DNA of 5,411 nt from Pontiellaceae bacterium. GTDB taxonomy: Bacteria; Verrucomicrobiota; Kiritimatiellia; Kiritimatiellales; Pontiellaceae. Shown here piece by piece: positions 1 to 4,707 of this stretch. Positions within the stretch are counted from its first letter, which is position 1, and the number at the start of each line of letters is the position of its first letter. The DNA is taken from positions 1 to 5,411 of the forward strand of contig JAFGWS010000167.1 of NCBI GenBank assembly GCA_016937035.1, written 5' to 3'. Both the position numbers and the translations under genes were made by a program. The notes below the pieces were generated by a model. The model did no database searches, was not told the DNA's origin, and saw only the letters and a program-made list of their open reading frames with translations.

Positions 1-14
1 AAAGAACAGTCACC

Positions 15-64
15 AGACAGCCTCCGCTCAGAGCGTTTCGCAGGGCTCTCCGCTCCGGCTGTCT
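15..64. repeat. imperfect inverted repeat (hairpin)
   Basis: AGACAGCC (15-22) is exactly complementary to GGCTGTCT (57-64), and inside it AGAGC (30-34) pairs with GCTCT (45-49), leaving a symmetric 7x7 internal loop. The left arm also contains the interrupted palindrome CGCTC-A-GAGCG (25-35). There is no T-run after the right arm, so it is not a convincing intrinsic terminator. It may be the end of an upstream gene's transcript or part of a dispersed repeat. The GTT/AAC core boxes expected of an integron attC site are absent. Confidence 0.4.
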
Positions 65-87
65 AATTGAATTGGAATACCTATAAG
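59..87 (+). promoter_or_regulatory. weak sigma70-like promoter candidate
   Basis: TATAAG (82-87) matches the -10 consensus at five of six positions. A poor -35 (CTGTCT, 59-64, three of six) lies 17 bases upstream. It would give a leader of roughly 75-80 bases for the gene at 172. That leader contains CCGTGAAAAC (101-110) facing GTTTT-gcg-CACGG (130-142), and TCAGGC/GCCTGA (147-152/162-167) just before the start codon. The call rests on sequence similarity only. Confidence 0.22.
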
Positions 88-171
88 AGCCTTGACCTTA
101 CCGTGAAAACGCCCATCGATCCGGTCAAAGTTTTGCGCACGGCAAGTCAGGCTTAACGTTCGCCTGAAAAA

Positions 172-762
172 ATGAAAAAAGAGAGATACATTCGAGCCGC
201 AGATGTACTGAACCAAATGTCATTCTTGGTCCGCTATACCAATTTTGCACGAGTTGGGATAGTTGCAACAAAGTGGAGTTGTGCGATCTTTGTCGGCCTA
301 CTTCTTTTCGTAGAGATGCATAAGGTTGTTGGAGGAAAAGTTGAAGAAAACTGGTGGGCATTCCTTTTACTAGTTGCATACTTCTCCTGGGGATTTATCC
401 ATCTGCACCGATACAAACGGTATATGCATTGTTCCTTTGCCGTATCGACGGACGCGATTCGCGTCATCAATGATGGCCTCATTAGAGAAACGATAACTTG
501 GGAGACAGTTTCGCATGTATGGAGTAGCAACTTCTTTGACATGACCAGAATAAAATATGTCAATGGATGCCTATATCTCTACGGCTGGATACAGTGGCAT
601 GATCCGGTTTCACATGCAATTAAAGGTCAATATCTGAAACACAAAATGGCGATTGGGATAGGACTCCCCATCGCTGAGGAGCCCTCCCTTATCACCGTAC
701 GTACGGATCGCGTATACGGCGACTCGGCTGTGACGGACGGGGAGTTATCGGAGAAGGATTAG
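172..762 (+). CDS. two-helix membrane protein with chimeric C-terminus
   Basis: Family not recognised. Two hydrophobic segments (about residues 33-50 and 61-78) suggest an integral membrane protein. The part after residue 85 has alternating hydrophobic strands, with 'VSTDAIRVINDGLI' then 'ITWETVSHVWSSN', resembling the layout of small bacterial PH-like (YcxB-like) domains on a two-helix anchor; this is an inference from pattern only. The start at 172 has an A-rich upstream stretch but no clear Shine-Dalgarno. The next ATG (217) would remove 15 residues. The reading frame is distinctly AT-rich compared with the arabinofuranosidase gene, hinting at acquisition. Residues 161-196 (bases 652-762) are not native: they are the antisense of group II intron domains VI, V and the end of its reverse transcriptase. 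The original gene therefore supplies only about 160 codons, and its true 3' end is missing. Whether the chimera is expressed is unknown. Confidence 0.62.
   Translation: MKKERYIRAADVLNQMSFLVRYTNFARVGIVATKWSCAIFVGLLLFVEMHKVVGGKVEENWWAFLLLVAYFSWGFIHLHRYKRYMHCSFAVSTDAIRVINDGLIRETITWETVSHVWSSNFFDMTRIKYVNGCLYLYGWIQWHDPVSHAIKGQYLKHKMAIGIGLPIAEEPSLITVRTDRVYGDSAVTDGELSEKD
652..724 (-). ncRNA. group II intron domains V and VI
   Basis: Domain V: on the minus strand CGCCGTA (721-715) pairs with TACGGTG (699-693), extended by T722-A692 and G723-T691. A two-base CG bulge (701-700) sits on the 3' side. The upper stem TACG/CGTA (714-711/705-702) closes a five-base loop. This is the family's invariant layout: about 34 nt, 2-nt bulge on the 3' strand, and a catalytic triad that here reads CGC rather than AGC. 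Domain VI: GGGA (688-685) pairs with TCCC (658-655) and GGGCTCC (684-678) with GGAGTCC (667-661), leaving T660-A659 bulged on the 3' strand. A659 is eight nucleotides from the inferred 3' end at 652, where the branch-point adenosine is expected. Confidence 0.83.
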
Positions 763-891
763 TCCGTAGTGTTTGACGAACCATTTGGCCGGAAGTGCGT
801 AGTGCATGGTTACGTACCTGCTGACCCGCCATGGCCCCTTACGGGTATTCCCGAGCTTGACTGCGTTGTCGCGGAAGCGGGGTCTCAAGAT
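745..891 (-). pseudogene. group II intron reverse transcriptase, C-terminal fragment
   Basis: A 48-codon open stretch on the minus strand ends in TAA (747-745). It carries 'AVKLGNTRKGPWRVSR' followed by 'ALPAKWF' and 'YGLILLR', matching the conserved tail after the maturase (X) domain of bacterial group II intron proteins, where 'WANTRKGYWRIA...' followed by '..L.N..L...G..S' is typical. The frame is closed upstream by TGA (894-892), there is no start codon, and the polymerase palms (YADD etc.) are absent, so this is a fragment of a protein normally 400-600 residues long. It ends about 20 bases before domain V, as expected for an ORF in domain IV. The assignment rests on motif memory plus the independent RNA evidence downstream. 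Confidence 0.72.
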
Positions 892-994
892 TCAAGATTG
901 ACTGGAGAGGCCTCATTGAAGCTGGCATTGCGAGGGGTCAGATAAATCCATATTTTGTACTACTATCCGCCGATTGAACCGGGCACTTCGTTCC
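892..994. other. unassigned spacer, possible mobile-element border
   Basis: No gene is supported between the intron truncation point and the REP doublet. The segment 'GGGGTCAGATAAATCC' (934-949) resembles border sequence I associate with IS200/REP-associated (Y1) transposase genes in several phyla. This is from memory, and no transposase is readable nearby. Confidence 0.25.
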
Positions 995-1105
995 CTATTT
1001 CCTACGGAAATCATCTGCGCTTCGCTTCGGCTTGTTTTCTGTGCACGTTTTTCTCAACAGAAGAACGCATAGTCCGCCCGATAAGATAATTCCCGAAGGG
1101 AATAG
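995..1105. repeat. REP-doublet / MITE-like element with hairpin ends
   Basis: Two 21-base units lie in inverted orientation, 995-1015 on the plus strand and 1105-1085 on the minus strand, agreeing at 17 of 21 positions. Each is itself a tight hairpin: ATTTCC-tac-GGAAAT (997-1011) and ATTCCC-gaa-GGGAAT (1089-1103). One stem pair differs as T-A versus C-G, a compensatory change that keeps the stem. The 69-base interior holds no ORF. The layout is that of a BIME/REP doublet mobilised by a REP-associated tyrosine transposase elsewhere, or of a very short MITE. Confidence 0.6.
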
Positions 1106-1118
1106 CGACCCATGGGAG

Positions 1119-1246
1119 CGGTTCAAGGCAAACCGTTGAATCTTCGCGACCTTTGTGTCCTTTTGTTAAAAAACATTCATGTCCATGGGTGTCCATCTGT
1201 GGTTCAACTTTGGTTGCGGCTATGCCGCGCTGCGCGCTCTGCGCCT
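1119..1246. repeat. composite dispersed intergenic repeat
   Basis: Several modules of widespread bacterial intergenic repeat types are joined: a hairpin CGGTT/AACCG (1119-1123/1131-1135); a 'cttcgcgacctttgtgtcc' module (1142-1160); a module with TGTCCAT twice at 10-base period (1180-1186, 1190-1196) followed by 'ctgtggttcaac'; and a GC-rich tail with hairpin GCGGC-tat-GCCGC (1216-1228) running into 'gcgctgcgcgctctgcg'. The reverse complement of the middle module, 'ccacagatggacac', is familiar from PVC and cyanobacterial genomes, where it is often mis-annotated as protein. An ORF can be read through it on each strand, but both are artefacts of the repeat. Confidence 0.6.
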
Positions 1247-1322
1247 TTGCCTGATCAAAAAGTCCTCTTTGTCGGACATTCTTCTTTTCATCAACCATTG
1301 ATCCGTGCAGTCTCTCTGTCGT

Positions 1323-1370
1323 GCAAAAAGAGCTGTGCTAAGGAAATAAACAGTCCGATACTGTTTTTGC
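1323..1370 (+). terminator. weak terminator or leader hairpin pair
   Basis: AAACAGT (1348-1354) and ACTGTTT (1360-1366) form a 7-bp stem with loop CCGAT, ending in a run of five T (1364-1368), a weak intrinsic-terminator shape. The same T-run is also exactly complementary to an upstream segment: GCAAAAA (1323-1329) with TTTTTGC (1364-1370). The two stems exclude each other. It lies 34 bases before the start codon at 1404. It may end transcripts entering from the repeat region, act as a leader switch for the small membrane gene, or be chance. Confidence 0.3.
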
Positions 1371-1403
1371 CTAATCAACTGTCGCTATGGAAAGAGGTCC
1401 AAA

Positions 1404-1664
1404 ATGAAGAGATGGAGTATCAGAGCTTTTCTAATCGTTATCAGCATGGGTTGGGTTATCCCCACGAGGTTTGGAATTTCATGCCTCACCCAATGGTGTA
1501 ACGATGAAATGCATGGAACACATCAGATGCATACCATCGATCATCTGGCATTATTCAATTATTCAATTTTACTTGGACTGGTTTGGGTTTCCATTGTCTC
1601 CTTTTGCTGGTTCATCGCTTTCTTTAGGTTAAAAGACAACAAGATCAACACCCGCCTCGGTTAA
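1404..1664 (+). CDS. small membrane protein, family unknown
   Basis: An 86-residue protein not recognised as any family. Residues 1-27 form a positively charged start (KRWSIR) followed by a hydrophobic stretch, either a signal anchor or a first helix. Residues about 48-75 ('LALFNYSILLGLVWVSIVSFCWFIAFF') form a strong membrane helix, followed by a short basic tail. The loop between is rich in Cys, His and Met (CLTQWCNDEMHGTHQMHTIDH), which could bind a metal or form a disulphide; that is speculation. The start is supported by GAGGT (1394-1398) five bases upstream. Composition is AT-rich, unlike the arabinofuranosidase gene. The stop codon and the last residues (TRLG) fall within the first copy of a 41-base dispersed repeat, so the native C-terminus may have been altered. 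Being a small ORF in a repeat-rich region, it could be non-functional. Confidence 0.5.
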   Translation: MKRWSIRAFLIVISMGWVIPTRFGISCLTQWCNDEMHGTHQMHTIDHLALFNYSILLGLVWVSIVSFCWFIAFFRLKDNKINTRLG

Positions 1665-1689
1665 AGCGCCAAGCATCTTCGTGCTCGTC
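1649..1689 (+). repeat. 41-bp direct repeat, copy 1
   Basis: Begins CACCCGCCTCGGTTAAAGCG and matches 1798-1838 at about four of five positions. The conserved core GGTTAAAGCGCC supplies the TAA stop of the small membrane protein. It continues into the 12-bp tandem repeat. Confidence 0.65.
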
Positions 1690-1711
1690 TTCGTGCTCGT
1701 ACTCGCTCGTC
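1676..1711 (+). repeat. 12-bp tandem repeat (about three units)
   Basis: TCTTCGTGCTCG occurs perfectly twice (1676-1687, 1688-1699), followed by a degenerate unit TACTCGCTCGTC (1700-1711). Its reverse complement is the 'cgagcacgaagac' type of low-complexity intergenic repeat. Confidence 0.7.
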
Positions 1712-1760
1712 TCGCACCTGCCAGTCTGAAAGCGGCATCAAGCCGCCGCACTCAAAAATC

Positions 1761-1788
1761 CTTCGCGCCCTCCGCGCCTTCGCGTGAT
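1761..1788. repeat. dispersed 'CGCGCC' type intergenic repeat module
   Basis: The segment cttcgcgccctccgcgcc followed by ttcgcgtga is a well-known dispersed module in PVC, Bacteroidota and cyanobacterial genomes, related to the module at 1142-1160. It lies in the convergent gap between the small membrane gene and the arabinofuranosidase stop codon. No gene is supported in the gap. Confidence 0.55.
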
Positions 1789-1797
1789 TATCAAAAA

Positions 1798-1838
1798 CAC
1801 CCGCTCCGGTTAAAGCGCCCGGCATCTTTGTATTCGTG
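1798..1838 (+). repeat. 41-bp direct repeat, copy 2
   Basis: Second copy of the repeat at 1649-1689, offset by 149 bases, with the same GGTTAAAGCGCC core and a diverged end. On the minus strand it lies 28 bases after the arabinofuranosidase stop and gives a weak stem CGCT/AGCG followed by GGGTGTTTTT. It might thus serve as that gene's terminator, though the stem is short. Confidence 0.6.
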
Positions 1839-1865
1839 CCCCCGATTGGAGGTCATCGCGACCGA

Positions 1866-4082
1866 TCAGGGAACCGGAACGAGCCGGAGCACATTCACGG
1901 AATTACCGGGAAGGCTGACAACAAAGGAGCCGGACACCTTCCCCAGATCCTGCGTTTGCGGGGTGATCGGTTCGTCGTAGCTGAAAGCCTCCACGCCGGG
2001 GGCGCTGCTGTAATAGTTGATGTCGCCCTGGTTCTTCACGGAGGTGTCAGCGGAGGCAATATACACGAGGGAGGCCTGGTACGAACCCGTCGTACCCTTG
2101 ATGGCTACCGTCGTTTCCTTGACTGCGTTTTCCGCGTTGACCGCCTTGACGTAGACCGCGCCGCTCTCCGTGTCGATCGTGGGCGACGTGTAGACCTTTG
2201 TGTCTTCCGACATGTCGCTGGTCTTGAACCACGGTGACATTTCAATCGCCCGGTTTCCGGTGTTGTTCGCGAAGAGAGCCATGTAGTAATAGTTCGAGGT
2301 GCGCCAGAGCCCCCGGTTGTCGAACCAGATCAGGTTCGATCCCCACTTGCCGAATCCCTTTTTGCAGAACAGCGGCGCATAGGCGGCCATCACCACCATG
2401 TCCGAATTGCGTTCGAGGCCGGTGAAATAGGCAGCCTCGGCCAAGGTGGATACATAGGCGTTGCCGGTGTTGTTGTTTGCAAACTCGCCCACGAAGACGC
2501 GGGTGGGCTTGCTCCGATCGTAGGTCTTGCCCTGGTTGCCGCGGACCTGGTCGGCGTTGTAGCGGTTTCTGTTGCCATAGAACCAGTCGTCGCGGGAATA
2601 GTAATGCTCGTCGACAATGCTGTCGGGATATTGCTCATCGATGATCGCATAGTTGGCGTTGAACTCCCGCCCGGACGCGCTGGCCCCGGAGGTGGTGATC
2701 ATTTTGATCTCCGGATATTTCGCCTTGACGGCGCGGAAAATAATGTCGAACCGCTCCCAGAAGGCATCGCCGCTGTTTTCATTTCCGATGGCGAGATATT
2801 CGAGATTGAAGGGCTTCGGATGGCCCATGGCAATGCGCTTTGCACCCCACTCGGTGGAGGCGTCGCCATTGCAGAATTCAATCAGGTCCAGCGCGTCCTT
2901 GACGTAGATGTCATGGAACCGCTGTCGCTGTTCCTCCGTATCGAGCGGCGCAATATACGACCGCCCGGCAAACTGGCAGGTGACCCCGTTGTTCAGAACC
3001 GGCAGCGGCGCGGCGCCAAGCGCCTCGGCCATAAGCAGGTATTCGTAGAACCCGATATGCTGCGACGTCCATGTGCCCCAGTGGTTGCGAATGCCGATCC
3101 GCTCCTCGCGCGGTCCGATGGTGTTTTTCCAGAAAACCTGACCCCAATAGTTCGGCCCTTCCGAAGCACAGCCGCCGGGAAAGCGCATGAAGCTTGGGCT
3201 CAACCCTTCCAACGCCTCCAGAAGATCCTTCCGGAAATCGCCGATCTCTCCGTTGCGCCACAGTTGCGACGCCTCCGGCACCAAGCTCACGAAGTCGAGA
3301 TAGAACGTGCCGGCGGCATCGGCCACGATGGCCAGTCGACTGTCTTCGCTGCGCTGCGCCGTCAACCGGCCCTCCACCTTTTTCCATTGGCCCGCCAAGT
3401 CGCCGAAGGTCAATACATTGGAATTGCGCAGACCGTCGGCGGTTTCCAGATAGACGCTGATCCGTCCGGCATAGCCCTGGCCCTGCAGATAGAGCCCTAG
3501 GTCATACCCCACCCCGGCGTTGACCGGAATCGACGGCTTCTGCGTGTTGTTGGAATAATAGAACCCCTGACGATCCGACCCCGCCGGACTGATCCCGAAC
3601 CCGTTGGCCGCCAGGCCGAATCCCTCGCCGGGATTCTCGATATCGAACCGGATGCAGAATTGCCGGTATTTCAACGTATCGTCATACGCATCGTTCTCGT
3701 CGAAGTCATAGTATTGCGTGAACGTCACCAGCGGCTTTTCGTCCACCGTCACGGCCGTGCCCTTGGCCTGCCCCTTTTGGACGACCGTCCAACCATAGAT
3801 CTCCGTCGGCGACTTGGAAAACTCGGAAAACCGGTTATCTGCGGGGCCGATCTCCGAGGCGGCCTGAACGTCGTACATCTGGAACGAATTGTTCTGGATC
3901 AACTGGGCGCTGATCCCGCCGTCGTTCGCTTGGTTGATGTCTTCATAGAAGATGCCGTTCAGCGTCGGGCTGATTTCGATGCCCAGCTTGTCCACGTTCA
4001 ACTCCACCTGATATGGAGCAGAGGAGGCGACAGAGACCGACGCGGCCGCCAACAATACCATCATTCTCATCATCAATTTCAT
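1866..4082 (-). CDS. secreted GH51 alpha-L-arabinofuranosidase
   Basis: Removes terminal alpha-L-arabinofuranosyl residues from arabinoxylan, arabinan or arabinogalactan by a retaining mechanism (GH51, EC 3.2.1.55). Of 738 residues, 1-19 are a Sec signal peptide (basic start, hydrophobic core, SVA before the likely cut), so it acts outside the cytoplasm. Then come the N-terminal GH51 strand with 'LNGIFYEDINQANDGG' (41-56), a beta-rich insert about 90-270 resembling a CBM4_9 carbohydrate-binding module, a (beta/alpha)8 barrel with 'FMRFPGG' (298-304), the acid/base Glu435 in 'IGNEN', 'DEHYY' (491-495) lining the active site, the nucleophile Glu533 in 'VFVGEF', and a C-terminal beta-sandwich to 738. 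Length fits secreted, CBM-bearing members and exceeds the roughly 500-residue intracellular ones. The start is supported by AAAGGGA (minus strand, 4095-4089). No transporter, regulator or second glycosidase lies beside it here. Family assignment is secure; substrate is not. Confidence 0.95.
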   Translation of the reverse strand: MKLMMRMMVLLAAASVSVASSAPYQVELNVDKLGIEISPTLNGIFYEDINQANDGGISAQLIQNNSFQMYDVQAASEIGPADNRFSEFSKSPTEIYGWTVVQKGQAKGTAVTVDEKPLVTFTQYYDFDENDAYDDTLKYRQFCIRFDIENPGEGFGLAANGFGISPAGSDRQGFYYSNNTQKPSIPVNAGVGYDLGLYLQGQGYAGRISVYLETADGLRNSNVLTFGDLAGQWKKVEGRLTAQRSEDSRLAIVADAAGTFYLDFVSLVPEASQLWRNGEIGDFRKDLLEALEGLSPSFMRFPGGCASEGPNYWGQVFWKNTIGPREERIGIRNHWGTWTSQHIGFYEYLLMAEALGAAPLPVLNNGVTCQFAGRSYIAPLDTEEQRQRFHDIYVKDALDLIEFCNGDASTEWGAKRIAMGHPKPFNLEYLAIGNENSGDAFWERFDIIFRAVKAKYPEIKMITTSGASASGREFNANYAIIDEQYPDSIVDEHYYSRDDWFYGNRNRYNADQVRGNQGKTYDRSKPTRVFVGEFANNNTGNAYVSTLAEAAYFTGLERNSDMVVMAAYAPLFCKKGFGKWGSNLIWFDNRGLWRTSNYYYMALFANNTGNRAIEMSPWFKTSDMSEDTKVYTSPTIDTESGAVYVKAVNAENAVKETTVAIKGTTGSYQASLVYIASADTSVKNQGDINYYSSAPGVEAFSYDEPITPQTQDLGKVSGSFVVSLPGNSVNVLRLVPVP

Positions 4083-4296
4083 TTCCTATCCCTTTCGCAT
4101 ATCTCGATTCCGCCGCAATGGCTGCATCTCCCAAAGGCCGAACGACGCCGTTTACGCCAAGAACCCTACCTATAACATCTCATCTTCTCTGTAGCGCCAA
4201 AAAAATAAAATCAGGCCGGATATTTTTTCAGCGAACTCAACGCATCAGAACTCAACCCGCCCCTCAAATTACAAAAGATTCATGAGGCCGCGCAGG
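4083..4296. other. divergent intergenic region upstream of GH51 gene
   Basis: No gene is supported on either strand. It must hold the arabinofuranosidase promoter (minus strand) and probably that of the small ORF (plus strand), but no convincing -35/-10 pair could be assigned. AT-rich tracts occur at 4199-4210 and 4221-4228. The clearest signal is the 9-base direct repeat listed separately. Confidence 0.4.
4233..4256. promoter_or_regulatory. tandem 9-bp repeat, candidate regulator site
   Basis: GAACTCAAC occurs exactly twice (4233-4241 and 4248-4256), start to start 15 bases, about 150-175 bases upstream of the arabinofuranosidase start codon. Tandem direct half-sites of this kind suit regulators that bind direct repeats, such as AraC-family proteins, though AraC-type half-sites are usually spaced by about two helical turns. 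No such regulator is in the window. Confidence 0.3.
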
Positions 4297-4352
4297 GGGT
4301 TGTCATGTTGATGGTGTTTCATGCTCATCAACAAAGGGAAACAAAACAACCC
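4297..4352 (+). promoter_or_regulatory. nested-stem 5' leader of the 51-codon ORF
   Basis: GGGTTGT (4297-4303) pairs with ACAACCC (4346-4352). Directly inside, TGTTGATG (4306-4313) pairs with CATCAACA (4326-4333) around a 12-base loop. The 3' strand between the stems holds a 12-base purine-rich bulge (4334-4345). The structure ends five bases before the Shine-Dalgarno at 4358, which it leaves exposed. It does not match any riboswitch class I can recall. Confidence 0.4.
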
Positions 4353-4369
4353 GCAATAGGAGGCTTCAC

Positions 4370-4525
4370 ATGAAAATCAATTCTACAACAGGCAGCGGAT
4401 TCGGAATCAAAGGGATGGGAGGATTTGGGGCCGGCGCATGGAAAGTCGGAGCAACCCCAATCACGATCGCTTCCCGGTCAAGTCGCAACAGAAAGAGCGT
4501 TGCCCGCAAGACGCGCGAAGAGTGA
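4370..4525 (+). CDS. 51-residue glycine-rich, basic-tailed small protein
   Basis: Not recognised. The ORF starts at an ATG six bases after a perfect AGGAGG (4358-4363), the best ribosome binding site among the unassigned ORFs here, which is why I accept it despite its size. The first half is glycine-rich and uncharged apart from lysines ('GSGFGIKGMGGFGAGAW', residues 8-24); the second half is strongly basic ('SRSSRNRKSVARKTREE', 35-51). There is no membrane helix or signal peptide. It stands alone between the divergent GH51 gene and the DUF2975 operon, with structured RNA on both sides. It might be a nucleic-acid-binding peptide, a modified-peptide precursor, or a leader whose translation matters more than its product; none of these is shown. 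The stop codon lies inside a hairpin, GTGATC/GATCAC (4522-4527/4534-4539). Confidence 0.5.
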   Translation: MKINSTTGSGFGIKGMGGFGAGAWKVGATPITIASRSSRNRKSVARKTREE

Positions 4526-4577
4526 TCAGGAAAGATCACACGATTACTCCCGGAAACGCGCCTGGCAAATCGAGCGC

Positions 4578-4614
4578 TTACACTTCATTCCGCTGACAGA
4601 TGCGATGAGTGTAA
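4578..4614 (+). other. bulged 13-bp hairpin downstream of the small ORF
   Basis: TTACACT (4578-4584) pairs with AGTGTAA (4608-4614), then CAT (4586-4588) with ATG (4605-4607), then CGC (4591-4593) with GCG (4602-4604). One- and two-base bulges fall on the 5' strand only and the loop has eight bases. It lies about 50 bases after the small ORF's stop. The tail is 'aataag' rather than a T-run, so it is a poor intrinsic terminator and may be a 3' stabilising or regulatory RNA structure. Confidence 0.4.
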
Positions 4615-4653
4615 AATAAGCCCATAGACATTATAACCACCATACAATCATAT

Positions 4654-4672
4654 ATTATCGTTTTACGATAAT
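4654..4672. promoter_or_regulatory. palindrome, candidate operator of the DUF2975 operon
   Basis: ATTATCG (4654-4660) and CGATAAT (4666-4672) are perfect 7-base inverted arms around TTTTA. The symmetry and length suit a dimeric Cro/CI-type regulator, and the gene for one lies in the operon about 660 bases downstream. AT-rich -10-like hexamers (TACAAT 4643-4648, TATATT 4651-4656) overlap it, fitting repression by promoter occlusion. The run of T after the right arm is short, so a terminator reading is less likely. Confidence 0.45.
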
Positions 4673-4707
4673 TTTTGATTGCTATTGCCCCGTCAAGCGA
4701 CTATTCC

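Larger units (their letters stand above)
652..891 (-). mobile_element. 5'-truncated group II intron remnant (3' end)
   Basis: Read on the minus strand, in the correct order and spacing, are the last 48 codons of an intron-encoded reverse transcriptase (891-745), a short domain IV remainder, domain V (724-691), domain VI (688-655) and a 3' end in ...CCCAAT at 652. All catalytic RNA needed upstream (domains I-III) and most of the protein are gone, so the copy cannot splice or move. The 3' junction falls inside the membrane protein gene at 172, in antisense orientation to it. Beyond 891 the sequence changes to unrelated material, so the intron was cut off there by deletion or by arrival of another element. 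Confidence 0.82.

Noticed and set aside
15..171. integron attC site before the gene at 172
   Set aside because: A hairpin and a 'GGCTTAACGTT' string invite the idea, but the paired RYYYAAC/GTTRRRY core sites and the L boxes are not in the required arrangement, and no second site follows the gene.
1011..1298. 95-codon minus-strand frame
   Set aside because: Reads through dispersed repeat modules ('QMDTHGHE...KGHKGRED' is a familiar repeat-derived artefact), and its end overlaps the REP doublet.
1112..1501. 129-codon plus-strand frame
   Set aside because: Begins in the composite repeat, and its end overlaps the better-supported 86-codon gene in another frame, which has its own ribosome binding site.
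1649..1838. CRISPR-like spaced repeats
   Set aside because: Only two diverged copies, the interval is filled by other repeat types, and there are no cas genes.
2604..3500. 298-codon open frame on the plus strand
   Set aside because: It is the antisense shadow of the GH51 coding sequence, with low-complexity arginine/alanine-rich composition typical of GC-rich antisense frames; the minus strand carries clear catalytic motifs.
3660..4175. 171-codon plus-strand frame across the GH51 start
   Set aside because: Antisense to the signal peptide and N-terminal domain, with no ribosome binding site or recognisable domain.
4370..4525. double-glycine bacteriocin precursor
   Set aside because: The glycine-rich stretch contains GG, but the leader consensus before it is missing and no peptidase/ABC exporter or modification enzyme is nearby.
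4425..4619. 64-codon plus-strand frame
   Set aside because: Overlaps the 51-codon ORF in another frame, lacks a ribosome binding site, and runs through the 3' hairpin.
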